This document shows positions 1 through 8,063 of a stretch of DNA of 64,000 nt, one piece after another. A program made the position numbers and the translations under genes. Position 1 is the first letter of the stretch, and every line of letters starts with the position of its first letter. This DNA comes from Rhodococcus rhodochrous (GTDB lineage Bacteria > Actinomycetota > Actinomycetes > Mycobacteriales > Mycobacteriaceae), in contig NZ_CP027557.1 in assembly GCF_014854695.1 (NCBI RefSeq), positions 1,798,001 to 1,862,000 of the forward strand, given 5' to 3'. The notes under the pieces are model-generated. The model did not search any database, was not told where the DNA came from, and saw only the letters and a program-made list of their open reading frames with translations.

Positions 1-1068
1 TCCAACGTCGGTCTCCGGGACCAGATCGCCGCCCTCGAGTGGGTGCGCGACTGCATCGCCGACTTCGGGGGCGATCCGGACTGCGTCACGCTCTTCGGGG
101 AATCGTCCGGTGCGGGGTCGGTCACCACACTCATGACGGTCCCGAAGGCCGAAGGCTTCTTCCATCGCGCGATCGCCCAGTCGCCGCCCGCCACCTCGGT
201 GTACGGCAGCGAACGTGCCGCGACGGTCGCGCAGCGCTTCCTCGAGATCCTCGACCTACCGCCGTCCCGAGCCGCCGAACTGCTCACGATGTCGACCGAC
301 ACACTGGTCGAGGCGTCGGAAGTGCTCGTCGCCGAGACCCCCACGAAGGTGCCGGGAACGCTCGCCATGACCCCGGTCGTCGATCGCGACCTGGTGCCGA
401 AGTATCCGGTCGCTGCCTTCCAGAAGGGGCTGTCGCACCGGATCCCGCTGATCATCGGCTCGAACAAGGACGAGCCGTCGATCTTCCGCTTCATGAAGTC
501 GCCGTTGATGCCCGTGAACGATACGGCCGTGCAAGCGATGTTCAAGGCGCTGGCCGACGACCGGACGGATCTGCCTCCCGAGCGTCTCGCCGAGATCGTC
601 GCGGCGTATCCCGACCTGCCCAAACCCGCCGGAGCGATGGCACTCTCGCGCGATGCCGGTTTCCGGATGCCGGTGCTGTGGGTCGCCGAAGCGCACAGCG
701 CGCATTCGCCGACCTGGGTGTACCGCTTCGACCACGCCACCCCGATGCTCAAGGCTGCGCGGATCGGTGCCGGGCACGCAACCGAATTACCTTACGTATT
801 CGGTAATTTCGGCACCCTCGGTCGGGATCCGACCTTCTGGCTCGGCGGCCGCAGGTCCGCCGGGGAGGTCTCCGGGCGTGTGCAGCGGCGCTGGCTCGCG
901 TTCGCGCACCACGGCGTGCCGGCGGCGCTGGACGGCTCGAAGCACTGGCCGCAGTACGAGGTGGAGGAACGTTCGACCCTGCTCATCGACTCCACGGACA
1001 GGGTCGAGTCGGATCCGGACGGCGAGATGCGCCGGGTCTGGGGCAGTCAGGTCATGGCCTTCACCTGA
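1..1068 (+). CDS. Carboxylesterase type B (alpha/beta hydrolase), 5' end outside the window
   Basis: C-terminal 355 residues of a type B carboxylesterase/cholinesterase-fold enzyme that hydrolyses carboxylic esters. The reading frame is open from base 1, so roughly the first 130-150 residues lie upstream. The nucleophile elbow FGESSGAGS (visible residues 32-40) holds the catalytic serine. SNKDEPSIF supplies the acidic residue and GAGHATELPYVFG the catalytic histidine, so the visible part of the triad is intact. The stop is TGA at 1066-1068. It is followed by about 100 bp and then a TetR regulator, so it is probably not co-transcribed with the next genes. The substrate cannot be told from sequence. 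Confidence 0.92.
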   Translation, partial: SNVGLRDQIAALEWVRDCIADFGGDPDCVTLFGESSGAGSVTTLMTVPKAEGFFHRAIAQSPPATSVYGSERAATVAQRFLEILDLPPSRAAELLTMSTDTLVEASEVLVAETPTKVPGTLAMTPVVDRDLVPKYPVAAFQKGLSHRIPLIIGSNKDEPSIFRFMKSPLMPVNDTAVQAMFKALADDRTDLPPERLAEIVAAYPDLPKPAGAMALSRDAGFRMPVLWVAEAHSAHSPTWVYRFDHATPMLKAARIGAGHATELPYVFGNFGTLGRDPTFWLGGRRSAGEVSGRVQRRWLAFAHHGVPAALDGSKHWPQYEVEERSTLLIDSTDRVESDPDGEMRRVWGSQVMAFT

Positions 1069-1143
1069 GCGCACCCCGAAGCGCCGAGCACATCTGCAAG
1101 TACCGGCGGTACACCCTTCGATGACACATTCCGTGCGTTGATC

Positions 1144-1185
1144 CGGTTGAACACGTGTGCAACGCTTGAAACGTGCGTTCAACCG
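1144..1185. promoter_or_regulatory. Candidate TetR operator overlapping the regulator's start codon
   Basis: Nested palindromes sit immediately before and across the TetR start. Perfect 9-bp arms cggttgaac (1144-1152) and gttcaaccg (1177-1185) enclose them. TTGAACACGTGTGCAA (1147-1162) is 14/16 symmetric around ACACGTGT. TTGAA (1166-1170) and TTCAA (1178-1182) form a second imperfect dyad. This arrangement is typical of an autoregulatory TetR-family site; that it binds this regulator is inference. Confidence 0.55.
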
Positions 1186-1829
1186 TCGCCGGTGAAGACC
1201 TCACCACCCGTGCACGGATCCGCGACGCCGCGATCCGGTGCATCGCCGCGTACGGCGTCGGCGTGCCACTACGCACCATCGCCGCAGAGTGCGGCGTCAG
1301 CGCTTCGCTGATCGTGCATCACTTCGGATCCCGCGCCGGATTGAAGGAACACTGCGACCGGTACGTGCTCGACGGGATCCGGCAGGCGAAGAGTGCCGTC
1401 CTCGACCCGCAGGCCGGGCCGGCCGCGCTGAACGACCAGATGGAGCACATCGAGAACTACGCGACCACGGTCGCCTATCTCTTCCGCACCCTCCGGGCCG
1501 GCGGTGCACCCGCCGCCGACTTCCTCGACCGACTCGTCGCCGACACCGAGGCATATCTCGAAGAGGCGGTGGCTGCCGGAACCGTGCGGCCCAGCCGGTT
1601 CCCCTCCGAACGAGCACGCGCCCTCATCTCGTTCAGCGTCGGCGCCGTGCTCATGGACCTTCCGGGTCCGGACGAGTATCTCGATCTCGAGACATTTCCT
1701 GCCAGGCTGCGTTCCTACACCGAGCGCCTCATGCTGCCGATGCTCGAGCTCTACACCGAGCCGTTGCTGACGGACTCGACGCTCCTCGAGGCATTTCTGG
1801 CAGCACGGAAGGCACCCCCCGACTCCTGA
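1173..1829 (+). CDS. TetR/AcrR family transcriptional regulator
   Basis: A 218-residue one-component repressor. The N-terminal helix-turn-helix domain (about residues 10-57) reads RARIRDAAIRCIAAYGVG...LRTIAAECGVSASLIVHHFGS, the standard TetR pattern. The remaining helical domain is the ligand/dimerisation part and has no recognisable specificity. I chose GTG at 1173 because the HTH begins only about 10 residues later and no better start exists. No good Shine-Dalgarno precedes it, so the message may be leaderless. It lies 10 bp before an ABC exporter ATPase gene in the same direction, the usual arrangement for a drug-efflux repressor that controls its own operon. Confidence 0.9.
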   Translation: MRSTVAGEDLTTRARIRDAAIRCIAAYGVGVPLRTIAAECGVSASLIVHHFGSRAGLKEHCDRYVLDGIRQAKSAVLDPQAGPAALNDQMEHIENYATTVAYLFRTLRAGGAPAADFLDRLVADTEAYLEEAVAAGTVRPSRFPSERARALISFSVGAVLMDLPGPDEYLDLETFPARLRSYTERLMLPMLELYTEPLLTDSTLLEAFLAARKAPPDS

Positions 1830-1839
1830 CGGAGGAAAG

Positions 1840-2784
1840 ATGGACACCCAGATCATCGAAATCCGCGACGTCGTCAAGACATTCGGAACCACGAGAGCCC
1901 TCGACGGCTTCTCGATGACCGTCGAACGCGGTACCGTCGCCGGATTCCTCGGACCGAACGGCGCCGGCAAGTCCACAGCGATCCGCGTGCTGCTCGGAAT
2001 GCTGCGTGCCGATTCCAGCACCGTCCGCGTCCTCGGACTCGACCCGTGGACCGACGCCGTCGCGATCCACCGCCGGCTCGCGTACGTGCCCGGCGACACG
2101 AACCTGTGGCCCACCCTCACCGGTGGCGAGATCATCGACGTCCTCACCCGCATCCGCGGGGGCGAGGTCCGCACGCGTCGTCGCGCCGAACTCCTCGAGC
2201 GGTTCGAACTCGATCCGACGAAGAAGGCCCGCACCTATTCGAAGGGCAACCGGCAGAAGGTCGCACTCGTCGCCGCACTCGCATCGGACGCCGAGCTCTA
2301 CCTGCTCGACGAACCCACCTCGGGTCTCGACCCGCTCATGGAGGCGGTGTTCACCGACGAGGTGCGAGGGCTCCGCGACCGCGGCGCGACCGTCCTGTTG
2401 TCCAGCCACATCCTCGCCGAGGTCGAGAAGCTCTGCGACACGGTGACGATCATCCGGGCCGGGCGCGACGTCGAGACCGGCACCCTCGCGCAGTTGCGGC
2501 ACCTGACGCGCTCGTCCGTGCGGGCCACCACGAGTGCCCCTGCCGAGCGACTGGGCGGGCTCTCCGGGGTCCACGACCTCTACGCCGACGACGGCCGGCT
2601 CGCGTTCGACGTCGACAACACCGCCCTCGCCCCGGTCCTGCAGGAACTCGCCGGACTCGGCGTCGAGAACCTCACCATCACGCCCCCGTCGCTCGAAGAG
2701 CTGTTCATGCGGCACTACGGCGACACCTTCGACACCGGTGACGGGAACGGCGCCGGTGCGGTGGAGGAGGTGTCCTCACGATGA
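1840..2784 (+). CDS. ABC exporter ATP-binding protein
   Basis: A 314-residue ATPase of the drug/antibiotic exporter class (DrrA-like). Visible motifs in order are Walker A GPNGAGKST (about 38-47), signature YSKGNRQKV (about 140), Walker B with D-loop LYLLDEPTSGLD, and the switch histidine in SSHIL. The last 90 residues form the extra C-terminal domain of this family. The start is ATG with the strong ribosome site GGAGGAAAG directly upstream. It overlaps the permease gene by the 4 bp ATGA. Energy from ATP drives export of an unknown, probably hydrophobic, compound through the partner permease. Confidence 0.93.
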   Translation: MDTQIIEIRDVVKTFGTTRALDGFSMTVERGTVAGFLGPNGAGKSTAIRVLLGMLRADSSTVRVLGLDPWTDAVAIHRRLAYVPGDTNLWPTLTGGEIIDVLTRIRGGEVRTRRRAELLERFELDPTKKARTYSKGNRQKVALVAALASDAELYLLDEPTSGLDPLMEAVFTDEVRGLRDRGATVLLSSHILAEVEKLCDTVTIIRAGRDVETGTLAQLRHLTRSSVRATTSAPAERLGGLSGVHDLYADDGRLAFDVDNTALAPVLQELAGLGVENLTITPPSLEELFMRHYGDTFDTGDGNGAGAVEEVSSR

Positions 2785-4433
2785 CCACGACGACACCGAC
2801 AGCTGTACCGACCCCGAGCGGTACCTCCGCGACGTCCGCGGCACCGTTCACCGGGCTCGGCACCCTGCTGCGGCTCTACCTGCGGCTGGACCGCGTGCGC
2901 ATCACCGTCTGGACCCTCGCGCTCGCCTTCACGGTGTGGTCGACCGTCCTCAGCCTGGCCGCGGTCTATCCCGACGAGGCCTCCCGTCAGGCCCGTGCTG
3001 CCCTGCTGGAGAATCCGGCTGCCGTACTCATGACGGGCCCGGCCTACGGGATCGACAACTACACGCTCGGGGCGATGACCGCGAACGAACTGAGCCTGAC
3101 CGTCTTCGTCGCGACCGCGATCATGAGCATCCTGCTCGTCGTGCGGCACACCCGGGCGCAGGAGGAATCCGGCCGGCTCGAACTTCTGCGGGCGCTGCCC
3201 GTCGGGGCCTATGCTCCGCCGGCGGCCGCCCTGATGCTGGTCTCGGTCGCGAACCTCATCGTGGGCACCGGTATCACCGTCGCGCTCATCGCAGGCGGGC
3301 TCGATGTCGTCGGCTCGGTCGCCTTCGGTGTGGCCTCCGCCGTCACCGGGGTGCTCTTCGGTGCGGTCGCGGCAGTGACCGCCCAGTTCGGCGAACACTC
3401 CCGCTCGGCCACGGGTACCGCGCTCGCAGTGCTCGCTGCGGCCTTCTTCGTCCGCGGCGCCGGCGACATCATCGAGTCGACCGGCTCGTGGCTGTCGTGG
3501 CTCTCGCCGATCGCCTGGGCCCAGCAGACCCGGCTCTACGTCGACGAGCGGTGGTGGCCGCTGTTGTTGTCCGTCGCCACGACGGTCGTGCTGCTCACCG
3601 TCGCCGTCGCACTGTCGCGGCGCCGCGACCTCGGAGCCGGACTGCGGGCACCGAAACCCGGACCCGCCGAGGCAAATTCCGCGTTGCTCGGTCCGGTCGG
3701 TCTGATCCGCCGCCTGCTGCGCGGAGCCTTCGTGGGCTGGCTGACGGGACTGGTCCTGTTCGGCGTCGCGATGGGCGCTCTCGCCAGCTCCGTCGAGGAC
3801 CTCATTGACGAGATGCCGCAGGTGCTGGACATGGTCGGCGTGGACCCCGACGCCCTCACCGCCTCATTCTCCGGGATGATGCTGATGTTCCTCGCTCTCG
3901 GCGCCACCGCCTTCGGTGTGTCCGGCGTGATGCGGATGCGCAGCGAGGAGGACGGTGGACGTTCCGGTCTCGTGATCGTCACCGGAACGGCGCGCAGCGC
4001 ATGGCTGTTCGCGGCACTCGGCGTGATCGTCGTCCAGTTGGTCGTGGCGCTGCTCGTCTCCGGTGCTGCGACCGGACTGGGGGTCGCGCTCGCGGTGGGC
4101 GACTGGGGGTGGATGCCGCGGATGATCGCGGCGTCCCTGGCCTACGCGCCGGCTGCGATCCTCGTGGTCGCCGTGGCGTTCGCGCTGCTGGGCTGCGTGC
4201 CGCGTGCCACCGGGCTCGTGTGGGTGCTCGTGGTGTGGATGGTGTTCGTCGCGTGGCTCGGCGAGATGCTGAACCTCCCCGACGAACTCGTCGCACTGTC
4301 GCCGTTCTCGCATGTCCCGCTGGTGCCCGCAGAGGGGGTGACGGTGATGCCGCTGATCGTCCCGGCGGTTGCGGCGGTGCTGCTCGTCGCAGCGGCGATC
4401 GTCGGTTTCCGCCGCCGCGACGTGCAGGTGTGA
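2781..4433 (+). CDS. ABC exporter permease (ABC-2 type, polyketide/tetronasin exporter-like)
   Basis: A 550-residue polytopic membrane protein translated from the ATGA overlap with its ATPase. It reads as two similar membrane halves, about 40-290 and 320-548, each with roughly six hydrophobic segments. Examples are ITVWTLALAFTVWSTVL, VATAIMSILLVV and LVWVLVVWMVFVAWL. The halves are joined by a short charged linker near residues 280-300. Such long single-chain ABC-2 permeases in actinomycetes are usually paired with a DrrA-like ATPase and a TetR gene, as here. Transport direction is presumably outward; the substrate is unknown. Confidence 0.88.
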   Translation: MTTTTPTAVPTPSGTSATSAAPFTGLGTLLRLYLRLDRVRITVWTLALAFTVWSTVLSLAAVYPDEASRQARAALLENPAAVLMTGPAYGIDNYTLGAMTANELSLTVFVATAIMSILLVVRHTRAQEESGRLELLRALPVGAYAPPAAALMLVSVANLIVGTGITVALIAGGLDVVGSVAFGVASAVTGVLFGAVAAVTAQFGEHSRSATGTALAVLAAAFFVRGAGDIIESTGSWLSWLSPIAWAQQTRLYVDERWWPLLLSVATTVVLLTVAVALSRRRDLGAGLRAPKPGPAEANSALLGPVGLIRRLLRGAFVGWLTGLVLFGVAMGALASSVEDLIDEMPQVLDMVGVDPDALTASFSGMMLMFLALGATAFGVSGVMRMRSEEDGGRSGLVIVTGTARSAWLFAALGVIVVQLVVALLVSGAATGLGVALAVGDWGWMPRMIAASLAYAPAAILVVAVAFALLGCVPRATGLVWVLVVWMVFVAWLGEMLNLPDELVALSPFSHVPLVPAEGVTVMPLIVPAVAAVLLVAAAIVGFRRRDVQV

Positions 4434-4437
4434 CGGA

Positions 4438-4728
4438 TCAGTTGCGGTATTCGGGATGTTCGGAGACGAACTTCTCGACGTACGAGCAGGACGTACCGAT
4501 CTTCAGTCCCTGCTTCCTGGTCTCGTCGAGGGCGTGCTTCACCACGATCCCGGCGAGGCCCTTGCCGCGGAACTGCGGGTCGGTGACGGTGTGGTCGAAG
4601 TCCCGCAGGTCGCCGTGCTGCGTGTAGTCGGCGTAGGCCGCGAGGTCGTCGCCGAGATAGAGCGCGAAACGGGCCTTGTCGGCGTCGTGCTCGATCCGGG
4701 GTTCGGTGCCGTCGATGTTCTGCGTCAT
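4438..4728 (-). CDS. Small GNAT-family N-acetyltransferase (YjdJ type)
   Basis: A 96-residue single-domain acetyltransferase of the compact COG2388 group. The acetyl-CoA loop is visible as TDPQFRGKGLAGIVVKHALDE (about residues 48-68), with the R/Q-x-x-G-x-G/A signature in FRGKGLA. The C-terminal CSYVEKFVSEHPEY is also typical of the group. Its ATG overlaps the stop of the upstream peptidase gene in an ATGA junction, so the two are co-translated. It converges on the ABC permease, whose stop is 5 bp away. The acceptor substrate is unknown. Confidence 0.88.
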   Translation of the reverse strand: MTQNIDGTEPRIEHDADKARFALYLGDDLAAYADYTQHGDLRDFDHTVTDPQFRGKGLAGIVVKHALDETRKQGLKIGTSCSYVEKFVSEHPEYRN

Positions 4729-5375
4729 GATCTCACCGTACTCGGGGCGTGACCGGGAGGAGTGTCGACGACGATCGCGTCGTCGTCGGTCAACGCCACG
4801 TGTTCGACGTCGTGCTCGCGCAGGTAGCGCAGGGTCTGCCGTATCCCGTCGTCGGCCAGCATCGAGTCACCGGCGTGCGGCACGATCGCGTGTTCGACCC
4901 AGCCGAGTCCGTCCCACACCACCGGGACACCGCAGGTCGCGGCGACCTCGTCGGGGTCGTCGGAGAACTCGATGCCGCGCAGCGACGGTGTGGCGACACA
5001 GGCCCCGGCGCTGTAGCCCCCGTACACGAGACGGTTGTCGCTCACCAGATCCGTGAGCACGGTATCGCCTCCGCTGCGGGCCAATTGCGCTCGCAGGACG
5101 AAAGTGTTGCCGCCGCGCACCCACACGGACGTGAAGTCCGACAGGCGCCGCCGGAGCGAGTCGGGATCGTCGAGGTGATCACGTAGATCCACCTCCTCCG
5201 GTTCGAAGCCGAGCGACCGCAGCGGGCCCATCTCGCTCGTGACCGCCGCCGTGCGGGCCGAGGCGGGCCACGCGTCGGCGGCGTTCGCGATCACCGCGAT
5301 CCGGCCCGGCGTCGTCAACCGGACGAAGGCGTCCGGATCGGTGCCGAACCGGTAGGAGGACAGGAACAGCCGCAC
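4725..5375 (-). CDS. Type 1 glutamine amidotransferase-like / peptidase E (S51) family protein
   Basis: A 216-residue protein of the peptidase E family, flavodoxin-like hydrolases related to class I amidotransferases. The start GTG at 5375 gives VRLFLSSYRFG; the upstream gene's stop is only 4 bp away. The key motif is VYGGYSAGACV (about residues 116-126), the S51 nucleophile Ser in G-x-S-A-G-A. WVRGGNTFVLR earlier matches the family's glycine-rich loop. DGLGWVEHAIVPHAG supplies the conserved histidines. Family enzymes cleave Asp-X dipeptides or act on cyanophycin-like material; which applies here is not decidable. It is coupled to the downstream GNAT gene by ATGA. Confidence 0.85.
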   Translation of the reverse strand: MRLFLSSYRFGTDPDAFVRLTTPGRIAVIANAADAWPASARTAAVTSEMGPLRSLGFEPEEVDLRDHLDDPDSLRRRLSDFTSVWVRGGNTFVLRAQLARSGGDTVLTDLVSDNRLVYGGYSAGACVATPSLRGIEFSDDPDEVAATCGVPVVWDGLGWVEHAIVPHAGDSMLADDGIRQTLRYLREHDVEHVALTDDDAIVVDTPPGHAPSTVRS

Positions 5376-5379
5376 GACG

Positions 5380-6234
5380 TCAGATCGTGAACGCGAGGTT
5401 GTCGACGATGCGGCGTCCGACCTCGGTGTCGCCGCCGAGGGAGATCTCCTCGATCCGGTCCTCGGCGCGCACGCGTCCACCGGCGAGCCGAACGAACAAC
5501 CCGGAGTCCATCGCGATCGTGGTCGTGACCGGTTCGGACAGGGCCGGCACCTCGGTGGCCCGTCCGTGCACCTCGATGTGGATGGTGCGCGCGAGGGGAC
5601 CGGTGAGTTCGAGCGTGATGCGCGCTCCCTCGGGGGCCTTGCCGCGCTTGCCGACGATGAACGGAACCGCACCGAAGACCTCCGCGGATCCGAGTTCGGC
5701 ACGCGGGCCGCCCTCGCTGCCCGTCCTGCCGAGCGCGTCGCAGATGTCGAGTTCGTGGAGCCAGCAGTCGAACACGCGGATCCGCATGAAGCGCCCGTAC
5801 GGTGCCGGCCCGACGGGAGTGTTCGACTGTTTCCCGAAGTCCTCCTGGGTCATCGCGCCGAGTTGCTCCGTGCGCAGGGCGACGATCTCGCGGTACCGCT
5901 CGAGCACGTCCGCGCCGGGGACGGGACGCAACGACTCCACCCACAACTCGTTGAAGGCCGCGATGTCGTTGCGCACGTGGTCGAACGAGCGCACGTCGCG
6001 TTCGACGCGCGGAGCCTCGATGCCCGCGAGCATCGACTCGGTGCCGATGAGATGCGCAGTGATGTCCTTGACGGTCCATCCCGGCAGGCAGGTGGCGGTC
6101 GTCCACTCGTCCTCGGTCAGTCCCGCCAGCAGGTCGTCGAGCACGGCGAACTGCTCGAGCAGCAGCGGCCGGATCGTGTCGATCGGGAACTCGGCAGCGG
6201 AGGTGTCGGGGGTGGTGTCGGGCTGTGATGTCAC
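5380..6234 (-). CDS. Maleylpyruvate isomerase family (MDMPI/DinB-fold), mycothiol-dependent type
   Basis: A 284-residue protein with an N-terminal DinB-like four-helix metal-binding domain (about 20-170). It shows LPGWTVKDITAHLIG and, later, RVFDCWLHELDICDAL, the positions that carry the metal histidines in mycothiol-dependent maleylpyruvate isomerases. The C-terminal part (about 180-284) is the small alpha/beta domain seen in the actinobacterial family. These proteins use mycothiol or act as thiol S-transferases; the true substrate is unknown. It sits between a HIT gene (ATGA overlap at its own start) and the peptidase E-like gene in a tight minus-strand operon. Confidence 0.87.
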   Translation of the reverse strand: MTSQPDTTPDTSAAEFPIDTIRPLLLEQFAVLDDLLAGLTEDEWTTATCLPGWTVKDITAHLIGTESMLAGIEAPRVERDVRSFDHVRNDIAAFNELWVESLRPVPGADVLERYREIVALRTEQLGAMTQEDFGKQSNTPVGPAPYGRFMRIRVFDCWLHELDICDALGRTGSEGGPRAELGSAEVFGAVPFIVGKRGKAPEGARITLELTGPLARTIHIEVHGRATEVPALSEPVTTTIAMDSGLFVRLAGGRVRAEDRIEEISLGGDTEVGRRIVDNLAFTI

Positions 6235-6671
6235 TGGTGCTCCTCGGCGGTGAGACGTTCGAGACCGGCGCGGATGATCGCCGCGGTGGTCTCGGGGTCG
6301 TGGGGGCGACGGCGGACCAGACCGATACCCATCCGGACACGATCGCCGTTCCAGCGGGGCAGGAGGTGCAGATGGGTGTGGAAGACGGTCTGGAAGGCTG
6401 CTCGTCCGTCGTTCAGGACGAGATTGGTTCCGTCGGTGGCGAGTTCGGAACGGGCCATCGCCCGGGCGATCCGTTGTCCGGCACGGAAGACTGCCGCACC
6501 CGACGCCGGATCGAGCTCCTCGAGGCGTGCGGTGTGCACGCGGGGGATCACGAGGGTGTGCCCGCGCGCGATCGGTCGGATGTCGAGGAAGGCCACGACC
6601 TCGTCGTCCTCGTACACCCGTGTCGCCGGACCGCTGCCGTCGGCTATGGCGCAGAACACACAGGAACTCAC
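6231..6671 (-). CDS. HIT-family nucleotide hydrolase/transferase
   Basis: A 146-residue histidine-triad protein. N-terminal CVFCAIADG is the typical Hint-like start, and FHTHLHLLPRW near residue 110 is the HxHxH active-site triad. Such enzymes hydrolyse adenylylated phosphoramidates or dinucleoside polyphosphates. The stop overlaps the next gene's ATG (ATGA), and the sirtuin gene ends 9 bp upstream, so this is one transcription unit of small metabolic-repair genes. Its length is normal for the family. Confidence 0.92.
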   Translation of the reverse strand: MSSCVFCAIADGSGPATRVYEDDEVVAFLDIRPIARGHTLVIPRVHTARLEELDPASGAAVFRAGQRIARAMARSELATDGTNLVLNDGRAAFQTVFHTHLHLLPRWNGDRVRMGIGLVRRRPHDPETTAAIIRAGLERLTAEEHQ

Positions 6672-6680
6672 CGGGTCACC

Positions 6681-7445
6681 TTAACGCGGTGTGTCGGCCC
6701 CGATCTCCAGTGTGTCGACGAGGGCGGGGAGACCGACGGCAGCAGTGGTGCGCCAGGCATGGTCGACCTGATCGCTCAGATCGGTCTCGCGTGGATCGAT
6801 CTGCACCACCGGTACGCCGTGACTGCGTGCGAGCGACGGCAGGCCGGCCGCCGGGTAGACGACACCCGAGGTGCCGACGACGAGCAGCAGGTCGGCATCA
6901 CGCAGGGACTCGGTCGCGGTCTCCCACGGTTCCTGCGGCAACATCTCGCCGAACCACACGACGCCCGGCCGCCCGTCGCCTCCGCATGCGGGGCACGACG
7001 GCGGATCGAGACGAGCGACGGGATCCTCCGGCGGATCGGGAAGGTCGACGGCGCGCTCGCACCTGCTGCAGCGTGGGGCGAACAGGCTTCCGTGCAGATG
7101 GGTGACCTCGGAGCTTCCGGCCCGCTCGTGGAGGTCGTCGACGTTCTGCGTCACGATCTGCACGTGGGCCGCCCGTGCCCAGTTGGCGAGCGCCAGGTGT
7201 CCGGCATTGGGCTGCACCCGGCGGACGAGCGCGACCCGCCACTGGTACCAGGCCCAGACCGTAGCCGGATCGTCCGCCCACGCCTCCGGTGTGGCGAGCG
7301 CGGTGGCGTCGAAGTTCTCCCACAACCCGGTCTGCGCGTCGCGGAAGGTGGGGACACCGCTCTCGGCGGACATCCCGGCACCGGTGAGGACGGCGACGCG
7401 GCGGGCCGAGCGGGCGAGGTCGAGGACGGGAGCCGGCACGTTCAT
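6681..7445 (-). CDS. cobB: NAD-dependent protein deacylase, sirtuin
   Basis: A 254-residue Sir2 enzyme that removes acyl groups from protein lysines using NAD. GAGMSAESGVPTFRD (22-36) binds NAD, TQNVDDLH (99-106) is the core motif and HLHG (116-119) carries the catalytic histidine, His118. Four zinc cysteines lie in CSRC and, later, CPAC. Tyr67 and Arg70 form the YxxR pair that marks class III sirtuins (SIRT5/CobB type), which prefer acidic acyl groups such as succinyl. The gene is in line with the HIT and MDMPI genes downstream and a small zinc-ribbon gene upstream. The symbol is by family. Confidence 0.93.
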   Translation of the reverse strand: MNVPAPVLDLARSARRVAVLTGAGMSAESGVPTFRDAQTGLWENFDATALATPEAWADDPATVWAWYQWRVALVRRVQPNAGHLALANWARAAHVQIVTQNVDDLHERAGSSEVTHLHGSLFAPRCSRCERAVDLPDPPEDPVARLDPPSCPACGGDGRPGVVWFGEMLPQEPWETATESLRDADLLLVVGTSGVVYPAAGLPSLARSHGVPVVQIDPRETDLSDQVDHAWRTTAAVGLPALVDTLEIGADTPR

Positions 7446-7467
7446 GTGGCCAGGTTAGGTGCTCGGG

Positions 7468-7626
7468 TCAGGAGGGATCCGGGATCGGGTGCTCCCTGCC
7501 GCATCGCGGGCACGGCTCCTCCTCGGAGGTGAGCATCGCTCCGCAGTCGGGGCAGAGGAGATGGAGCCAGCAGACCGGGTCGCCGCCGAGGTCGTCGTCG
7601 TGGTCCTTCTCGCGGTCGTGACTCAT
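7468..7626 (-). CDS. Small zinc-ribbon protein (52 aa), hypothetical
   Basis: An open frame of 52 codons. It has an acidic, His/Asp-rich N-terminus (MSHDREKDHDDD) and then two CPxC knuckles, LLCPDCGAML and EPCPRCGREH. The spacing CPxC-x11-CPxC is that of a rubredoxin-type zinc ribbon; an extra Cys is at residue 19. A ribosome site AAGGGG lies 7 bases before the ATG at 7626. It ends 22 bp before the sirtuin start on the same strand and is probably the first gene of that operon. The function is unknown. The coding call rests on the cysteine pattern and ribosome site. Confidence 0.72.
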   Translation of the reverse strand: MSHDREKDHDDDLGGDPVCWLHLLCPDCGAMLTSEEEPCPRCGREHPIPDPS

Positions 7627-8063
7627 GAGAGCCCCTTACGCCGCCTGCCGGACGAGCGCAAAGATGTCGTTCGGCGACGCGGTATCTGAATCGATTCCGA
7701 AGTGTTCTGAATCGGTACACACCGTCGATCGGTACACGCGGAACGAATCTGTTTGCACACCGCCTTCTTTCGCTTCGGAGGCCGTTTCCCGGCCCGTTCC
7801 CGGGACCGTTTCCGATCGTCCTCCACGCTCTTGCTCACCGGAGGAAAATGGCATTTGTGAGGTGAGCTGCCTCACAAACTTGCGCCATCTTGCTGTTCGG
7901 ACTCGATTCAGATGATTTCACCAGGTTGCGAGGTCACGGGAGGGCACGGTAGGTCTGCTTAAGCCTTTCAGTGCATGACGGGCCGTCACATGGCCTTCGA
8001 TAACGCATCTTTCGCCGCCGATCGCGGCACGACGCGCACTTTCATCGACGCAGGAGTCAAGAA
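7627..8063. promoter_or_regulatory. Intergenic region with repeats and palindromes upstream of pntAA
   Basis: 437 bp with lower GC than its neighbours and no convincing gene. It contains tctgaatcg twice (7685-7693, 7706-7714) and atcggtacac twice (7711-7720, 7728-7737). A perfect 9-bp-arm dyad is at 7854-7878 (tttgtgagg, 7-bp spacer, cctcacaaa), and tgacgg-g-ccgtca at 7976-7988. A weak promoter guess is ttgcga (7926-7931), 18 bp, taggtc (7950-7955). It separates the divergent zinc-ribbon/sirtuin and transhydrogenase operons, so both promoters should lie here. Confidence 0.5.

Noticed and set aside
1147..1160. KstR-like half site in the TetR promoter (ttgaacacgtg)
   Set aside because: Two mismatches to the consensus; the symmetry is better explained as an operator of the adjacent TetR.
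7625..7915. Possible 96-residue plus-strand and 79-residue minus-strand genes in the pnt upstream region
   Set aside because: No ribosome site, no recognisable motif, and the region holds repeats and dyads expected of control DNA.
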